A stretch of 60,627 bases of DNA from Neelides folsomi (lineage: Eukaryota; Arthropoda; Collembola; Neelipleona; Neelidae). A program made the translations under genes and the position numbers. The stretch spans positions 1 through 60,627 of the forward strand of contig JAQGBZ010000369.1 in NCBI GenBank assembly GCA_034687125.1, read 5' to 3'. Shown here piece by piece: positions 53,989 through 60,627 of the stretch; the first letter of the stretch is position 1; every line of letters starts with the position of its first letter. The notes under the pieces are model-generated. The model did no database searches and had not been told where the DNA came from. It saw only the letters and a program-made list of their open reading frames with translations.

Positions 53989-56054
53989 TGTGTATTATCA
54001 TAACTTCCATTACAACTCCAAAATAATAAAGAAATTTGATACCTTTGGGTTCATTATAAATGGAATAATTAAGCATACTTGTATACAAACCAACTACCAA
54101 CATTACTAATTTCTCCATATGCATAACAGATTAGTTAAATAACCTTTAATATGGATAAAGTTGTAGTCTAAAATAACTTAACTGGTAATATGATGTCAAT
54201 GAGTCAATTTTTGTTCAATTCACTTTTGCAATTGCATTGCAACGCAAAGACCAAAGAAATATTCCATTTTTAATGCCTTTCAACTTCATCTACCATCTGG
54301 TTCAATTTCGCATTTCGACTTCCTTTTTTAAATATTAATAGCCCAATATCGGAAATACATACTATACTTACTTACTAACTTACCATAAATTTTTCAAATA
54401 TAACAATTAGGCATGAAAAAAATAGTGCAAATAAAAAAAACATATAAATTGTAATTATTATTGGGTGAAAAGCCAAACTTTTTAAATCATTGTCATTTAT
54501 ATTAGGATCTGCAGTATGTGTGAATTCTAATTTTTTTTAAATTTATGTGCATGTTTATTTTGCAGCTCCAAGGTACCCGACACCCGAGCCCCAAACTAGC
54601 CGACTATCCGACCTCCAAGCTACCAGACATATATTCAAATGCATTACATCTCCTATCTAATCTCCAAGCTAGCCGACTATCCGACCCCCAAGCTATCCTA
54701 TTCGCTGATATTTCACCCGATTAGATTCCTTCGTCTTTGCCAAGCTACCCAATTTATTCATTGCCATCTACCTTCAAATATTCTTTTTTGATCTCCATGC
54801 TACCCGATTTACAAAAATTAGATTCCCAATGTGATCAATCATCTACAAAAAATTTGGTATATGTACATTTATGCTTAATGCAATTATAATATATTTATAA
54901 TTATTAAAAAATGTAATTATTAAGCAATGCAAGTCCAGAAATTATATTATAATTATTAAATGATTATCATAAATCATAAATTTACATTACTTATAACAAT
55001 TTGTGTTATGATTGATTAAAAAAATATGATGAAAAATTTAATTTATGTAAGACTAATTTAAGCACTTAATTTACAATTTAATAAACAATACAAAAAATCA
55101 AAATATACAATAATGAAATTTTAAAGTAAATAAAGTAAAAAAATTAGCATTTAATTATAAATACATCTTTTATAAAAGGTCTTATTTATAAATAGAGTAA
55201 GAAGAAAATTATATTTGAATTAATAAGTCGATTTGAATAAAATATTCTAAGTGAAATAAAAAAAATGTAATACTACTTATAATTACAAAGAATTGTAATA
55301 ATTTATTAGTTAAACATTGGATTTTACAAGCCAAACAGATTCGATTGAACTTTTTGGTTCAATTGTGATGTGAGCAAATGGTTTATTAGTTAAACCATCC
55401 AAATGAATTTTTTTTCTTCATGACATACTACAGCATAAATATGAGAGATCTAAGAGACACAATTTGAATTGCGAATTACGGTATAACCAAATTGTTAAAA
55501 TACGCGATGTATCATTTATTTTTACCAAGATCAAATAAATTAAAATTCATAATTCTCTAGAAACTTAAATTAATAAATACTAGAACCCCGTTTTTTCCCA
55601 ACAGGTCCCATATACTAATACTCTTCTAATAAGTATACAAAGTATAAATTTTATATAAATATAATTCGACGGATATGTGAAAATATTACTAATATTCAGA
55701 TATATGATCTAAGGTAGATAATAGCCATTTTAACTTGTTTTTGCTTTATAGAGTTTTGCATAAAACAGTCTCAGTCTAGTCGTGCTAGTCTAAGGAGGTT
55801 TTTTTCTGTCCTCAAAAATGATCCCAAAACGATCATAAACGATTAAAATTGAACCTTTTTGAACTAAATTAAGTTTTTACCTTTTTCACATTTTACTTGG
55901 AAAATATACAACATTTAATCATATAATCCTATTAAAAGTACATACATAGCCTATTTACCAATATACTTATATATTTTCTGAGAATTTTTTACTGTGGACT
56001 GTTACTCATACAAAGAAAACCCATTTAAATCCATATATAATAAAGTTTCAAATA
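53989..56054. other. Spacer with a C-rich short repeat
   Basis: Mostly very AT-rich and without genes. The exception is the C-rich repeat at 54564-54815, listed separately. Confidence 0.5.
54564..54815. repeat. C-rich degenerate repeat, about 24-bp unit
   Basis: Variants of CTCCAAGCTAGCCGACTATC recur at least seven times, some adjacent at 23-24-base spacing and others with AT-rich inserts between them. The unit is GC-rich in an AT-rich background. Only one strand is C-rich. No frame is open across it. Confidence 0.65.
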
Positions 56055-56399
56055 ATGTCTAACAATCAAATCTTAAGTGAAATTAAATTAATCAATAAAA
56101 AACTACAAGAAGTCAGACTACAATTATCAACTCAAAAGTTATTGTTTGAAGATGCCTTGGAGGAAATCAGAAGCCTTAAAGCTCAGATAAATGAAACTAC
56201 TAACGATAAAAACCTTACAATTGGAACACTTAAAGAAGACCTTATTAATAAAATCAAGATTGAAATAAATGAACACTTTGAGAGAGATAAAAGTAAAAAT
56301 AATGTAATTTTTGGGGTTCCAAAAAATGAAAAAGACACTTCAACTACAATCCACCAACTGATCCCAAATTGCACTGCAGAAATATTTATTTTCATATAA
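56055..56399 (+). pseudogene. LINE ORF1-like coiled-coil fragment
   Basis: A 114-codon frame begins with a Leu/Lys/Glu-rich coiled coil of about 75 residues (IKLINKKLQEVRLQL and onward). It is followed by RDKSKNNVIFGVPKNEKD. The coiled coil plus a K/R-x-N-x-(I/V)-I-F-G-(V/L)-P motif is typical of the start of the RNA-binding domain in ORF1 of non-LTR retrotransposons. The frame stops about 25 residues later, before the rest of ORF1, and no reverse transcriptase follows. It is probably a truncated copy. Confidence 0.5.
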
Positions 56400-56639
56400 G
56401 CATTCAACTCTTTGCTCACAACTTGAAGAATGACGATTTATTTTCATCCAGGGATAGTGAATTGTAAATAATAAACAAATACTTATATTATTCATGTATT
56501 TATTTAGTCCATTGTTAGTTATATGTAGTTCCCCCTTAAAATTATGTTTTATCTTTTATGTAAAATTATAAATTTACATCAGTTTAAATATAAATTTTTA
56601 TAATTATTGAAATTAATTACTTTTATTTTTGAGAGAACC

Positions 56640-56945
56640 TGACTGAACAGGGATGGCGCGCTGATCGTTCTTACCTCGCTGCTAGAATGGTGAAGGATTC
56701 CAACAAGATCGGACTCGTTGGATTTTCTGGAAAACTTCATGTACTCGGAGACAACAGTCTTCTTAACAGTCCCATTGTCCTCCAAGCTGGAAAGGAAAAG
56801 CTGCCAGTCATTTCACGGAAGCAATGGAACAAATTCAGTATTAGCCTGGGGAAACCGAACTTATCGGACTTTTGTAGTTGAGTGCAAAAGAAGGTGAGCT
56901 CGGTTATCGACATGTTACCCATTGTTTCAAATGGCCCCAACAATG
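56640..56945 (+). pseudogene. GC-rich coding-like fragment, unassigned
   Basis: The frame through 56687-56881 is GC-richer than its flanks. It contains LVGFSGKLHVLG followed by NSPIVLQAGKEKLPVI. The spacing (G-L-x5-G-x-L, then a P-I-x-L block) loosely recalls the segment before the integrase of BEL/Pao elements. That link is weak. The minus strand is also open here, so the strand itself is not certain. Confidence 0.25.
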
Positions 56946-57096
56946 AGAAGGATATCTTATAATAAATTATATGGAGTTATTGGTTCCTTAAATTTCGAAT
57001 TGGGTGGTCTTCTAATATGTAGATGAGTATTAGAAGATGATTATCATTACTACCGGTACTAAATTGTATTTATGTATTTGGGTACTACTTTGGAGC

Positions 57097-57226
57097 CAAC
57101 ATAGGAACTCTAATGTATTAATTTGTACAGTGGGTAGTTGAGTACTAGATTGTATGAGTAGTTGAGTACTACCTTGGTCAGTAGCGTGTACCAAATAGTA
57201 GTTACCGATAATGAAGTAAATAAAAT
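57097..57226. repeat. Direct repeat, copy 1 (putative LTR part)
   Basis: CAACATAGGAACTCTAATGT at 57097 begins about 130 bases that recur at 59992. The two copies are nearly identical, apart from an 18-20-base gap in copy 2 around the repeated GTAGTTGAGTACT words and a few substitutions. Confidence 0.85.
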
Positions 57227-57299
57227 TTTATGTAACAAACAAAAATTATTCACTTTTTTTATTATTAACAATTTAAGGAACTTTTTAAGATTTGCTTCA

Positions 57300-59700
57300 T
57301 AGACATTTTTACGATTGGGATTGGACACGGGAGAGCGGAGTTCATTTATAAAGTATTGTTGAGAATTCGAGAGCTTGAAAGTGGTTAAGAATGGAAAAGT
57401 GAAATGAATGGAGGTCGCATCTGATGAGCCTTTAAGGGAGTTTTTGCGAAAGGAAGCCGTTTTTGTCCCTGTGTTACTTTCAAGTACATGCTTTGAGAAG
57501 GATGATGGGGTTAATAAGGCCGCCTTCTCGACGAGGTCCGGCCAGCGGGAATATGGGGTCTCCTTCTTCTTCCGCCTGATGACCTTCTTGATTGGTTGAC
57601 CTAATCAAATGTTAAGTATTCATTTTGCATTTGCTCGAGTCGCAAGGTTGGGTACATTTTTGTTGTTGGTGAAAGGGGTCGCTGTTCAAGAAGGAAGATC
57701 TCTTCCTGGTGAGATCCATTGTTTTTCATGTGGACTGGCAGAGACGCTGACGCTCTTAAAGATTTCTTTATACTTCGTTTCTCACGCCACTGGCGTTGTT
57801 TCTCCCGCCCTTTCCCCCAAAGATTTCGACATGTGCCCGTAATAAAGAAAAATTTCCAAAGAAGAAAAATGAAAATCAGGATCAGTGTTGATGTGAGTAC
57901 GATTGTGATTATCTTCCCCGTTAACTATCTTAGTGGATTCATAGCCAGATTTCTTAGTTTTTCAATATAAATAATTTGCAGTGGTGAGAAGCTTTTTCCT
58001 TCAGAGTGGGTTTTTACAAGCGAGTCCAAAATCATCGTTTGTTGTAAGTTTCCAACGAGTTCAATGATGGTTACACTCTGGCTGATTTCATTCGCTGAGT
58101 AAATTTCGGGAGATGAAAATGACAATTCAGGAATGTGAGATTCGTCGAACTTTGCCGCGAGTTGGGGGAGTGTGGAAATCTCAACGATTTCTTATTTATT
58201 TGTTAGGCTCAGCACTCTATCCCCTGTGTCGAGAAGAAACTCAGTTGAACTTTCGCAATTTAAGATGGTGGAGATTTCAGTTATTTCACAGCTCATTCCT
58301 CCTTGGAGAAATCTCTCCTTTCTTTCATTCTCCATTTCAAATTGTATTGGAATTCAACAGTACGCAGAATTTGATTCTTTGGTAAAAACCCATACTTTCT
58401 TATTTCAATACAAAGAGTAATTAGGAGAACATCTCCTGCGAAAGAGGAGCGATAGAGAGGAGATGAGAGAAAAAGTTGAGTGATGAGGCTAGGATGTCCC
58501 ATTCTTGCTAGGAGTTTTATTAATTCAAGATGAGATCTAGCGTTGTGGCATATGGATTGATGGGTCAAAACAATGGGCTCATTCAGCATGATTTTTACCA
58601 TGTCAAAAAGGTAGTTGAGTTTGCCATTGATTTGTGCCAAACACATAAATGTGGCTCTGAAGTGCTCCAATGAGGAGACTTGAGGCGTGTGGTGATTAGT
58701 TGAGCTTATTGAATGATGGATAGAACCCGTGACCGTTTGCTCTTTTCTTGATGCTGTTTGAGGTTTGGTGGAGTTGTCGAGTGGAGCACTGATTGTGTAA
58801 ATGGGGATGTCATTGATTCCGAGAGAATTTAAGCCATTGGTTTTACAATTAAGGCGGGCATAGCTGGAGATCTGACATGTCTCTCTCTTGGGCTGTTGAT
58901 CACCTTCTCTACCAGGATTGTTTCGGCGATCGAGAATCCTTCAATGGCCATTGGCCATTCTTGGAGAAAAGTATCACTGTTTCTGAATAGCCCAAACTCA
59001 CTCTGCACATTTGTTTTTGATTTATTTTTCTCAAAAAGTGCTCAAGTTGAGGACAATTCAGACTTTCACCCGTCAAGATACAATTCGATGTTTCTCCTTT
59101 CCTCAATCGGCAAAATTGAGCATCGGTTGCTTTCCATAGCAGCCACCCTTTGTTGGTGGCACATACCTCGTCAGCTAGGTAACAGTTTTAAAGCAACGGC
59201 TCGACACTTTGTATCGAATTATCGGCGTCTGAAATGCGAGTTTTATTGAAATTATTTGGTAATTGTAGACCGTATTTTCTCTCCTCGCTCTATAAGTCCA
59301 GGCTGCATTGACTTAAAGGTTCGTCGAATGAAGTCCATTTGCGAAGAAGGGGGGAGCCATATGGTGTCATTCGAGTAATGATTATTTCTTTACACTGCTC
59401 CCTCGAGATGTAAAATTTTGAAGTTTCTATATTCTGTGAGTATCCTCCAGCCCAATTCCAGTACCTCCATTAAAAGGTCTTCTTTGCTTCGCAAAGATAG
59501 GCTAGTATAGGATTCTGGTTAAGCTCACTCTACCACAAGGTGATTAATACGACGGATGTGGGTACAGTCATGCCGGGAAGTTCACATGTAAGGTCCGCAG
59601 GTACACGATATCTCAAGCCCATGGCATGTGGATTTCAGGTCAAAAATGGTTTCCTCTGTCGTCAAACAAGTCCATAAATTTGTAGTTTATTACATTCGGA
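57300..59700 (-). pseudogene. Decayed envelope-like region of an LTR retroelement
   Basis: Between the two direct repeats lie about 2.4 kb of GC-richer DNA in which the minus strand is coding-like in changing frames. From its 5' side there is a Cys-bearing ectodomain-like part (59650-58900), a long helical segment (open at 58670-58293), another helical stretch (58125-57925), and a strongly hydrophobic span near 57925-57855 followed by basic residues. That order, with a single C-terminal membrane anchor, is what a fusion-type envelope protein of an errantivirus-like or other env-bearing LTR element shows. Stops and frame changes are many, so it is inactive. No gag, protease, reverse transcriptase or integrase was found between the repeats. 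No function today is implied. Confidence 0.5.
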
Positions 59701-59991
59701 TTTGTACTCCCATGACATATGATGTAGAAGAAAAGGAAAGTTCCAAGTGGGCCCATTATTTGAATCAACTGGTAATATTACCATAAATTAATACTTATTT
59801 TTTGATTTATTTTATATTTAGCTTAAGCTTAACTTATAAACCTATTCATAGTGATCTTCTTTATAGATTGTAAATTAAATTTTAATTATTTTATTTTATA
59901 TTCATCACTAATAATTGCAACAGATAAATAATTTATTGGGAAAAAGGAAAGAATTTTAGTGAGTCAGTCAACAGACTCACTCAAAGTCAGT

Positions 59992-60105
59992 CAACATAGG
60001 AACTCTAATGTATTAATTTGTACAGTGGGTAGTTGAGTTGTAGTTGAGTACTACCTTGGTCAGTAGCGTGTACAAAATAGTACTTACTAATAATAAAATA
60101 AATAT
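59992..60105. repeat. Direct repeat, copy 2 (putative LTR part)
   Basis: Same start and orientation as the copy at 57097, with a short internal deletion. In the minus-strand reading of the envelope-like region this would be the upstream repeat. Confidence 0.85.
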
Positions 60106-60627
60106 GAGCAGTTACTGCCATTGCCAAAACCTCTTTACATACGTCACAGATAGTTATTTTTCCTTAAGTTTAAGTCCCCGACCATGATCGATTAAGTTTG
60201 CTTCACGATAAATTTAAATAATAAATTTTATTTACAACGTTAAAAATTAAACGATTATTTAATCAAAACGCTACACACCCAATGTAATATATTTGGTAAA
60301 ATAATATGATTATATAAACGGTTGAATAATTGTTTATCTTAAGTTTTGAATAAAATTTCTGGCTTATTTATTTTATAAATTTAATTAAAAAACTTAAATA
60401 AATATTTTAATGTTTCAATGGTATTTATAGACGGGAATTATAATTCATTAGTATTTAAATTTGAAAACGAATTAAAAATTTATCTTTTATGGAATTTAAT
60501 TTTATAAAAATAGGTTGCAAAATGAATTTAAGTAATCTAATTAATTATACTTTTTACTATTATCTTGTTTTAACAATTTATTTTGGAATTTTTTGTAGAT
60601 GTTTAAAACTAAATAATAATTTTCAAA
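60106..60627. other. AT-rich window end, nothing seen
   Basis: No gene, repeat or RNA gene could be supported. Confidence 0.5.

Overview
The window is animal nuclear DNA, most likely from an arthropod. It is very AT-rich, and short GC-richer exons are separated by introns of about 60-150 bases with GT-AG ends. The genes found (an SLC49-type transporter, a CDKL kinase, trypsin and P450 fragments, Merlin and hAT transposon remains) fit that reading. A springtail or similar small arthropod is a guess; nothing here fixes the species. Exon coordinates were worked out by hand from splice signals and reading phase, without transcript evidence.

Layout. (1) Positions 1-5 kb are a graveyard: a Merlin/ISXO2-type transposase that has lost both catalytic Asp residues, a trypsin-like exon with its catalytic His, a cytochrome P450 pseudogene broken by several frameshifts, and a 1.67-kb hAT element with terminal inverted repeats. 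(2) 5.9-7.7 kb, minus strand: a complete three-exon SLC49/FLVCR-like transporter of 499 aa. (3) 10.0-13.3 kb, plus strand: a complete eight-exon CDKL-family kinase of 619 aa with a tandem-repeat tail. (4) 13.6-13.9 kb: a fold-back MITE. (5) 14.65-20.3 kb, plus strand: the most striking locus, an NLR-like protein with a death-like domain, NB-ARC ATPase, winged helix, a helical spacer and about 25 ankyrin repeats, interrupted by three one-base frameshifts. (6) 20.3-46.1 kb: a 26-kb region almost without genes, with scattered GC-richer islands, short tandem repeats, clusters of ACAGGTAA-type sites and one candidate orphan exon. (7) 46.1-50.2 kb, plus strand: a secreted Pro/Thr/Gln-rich protein of 1280 aa in two exons. 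(8) 51.6-53.6 kb, minus strand: a four-exon, four-transmembrane protein (361 aa) and a small one-exon membrane protein (114 aa). (9) 53.8-60.1 kb: a second graveyard, with a C2H2 zinc-finger remnant, a short-period repeat, a LINE ORF1-like fragment, and a decayed envelope-like open region flanked by two similar direct repeats, read as the rump of an LTR retroelement.

No operon-like or pathway link between neighbouring genes is evident. The NLR-like locus is the best candidate for something biologically new. Intact NB-ARC proteins are uncommon in arthropods apart from the Apaf-1/Dark lineage, and the death plus NB-ARC plus ankyrin order recalls NLR or STAND immune sensors.
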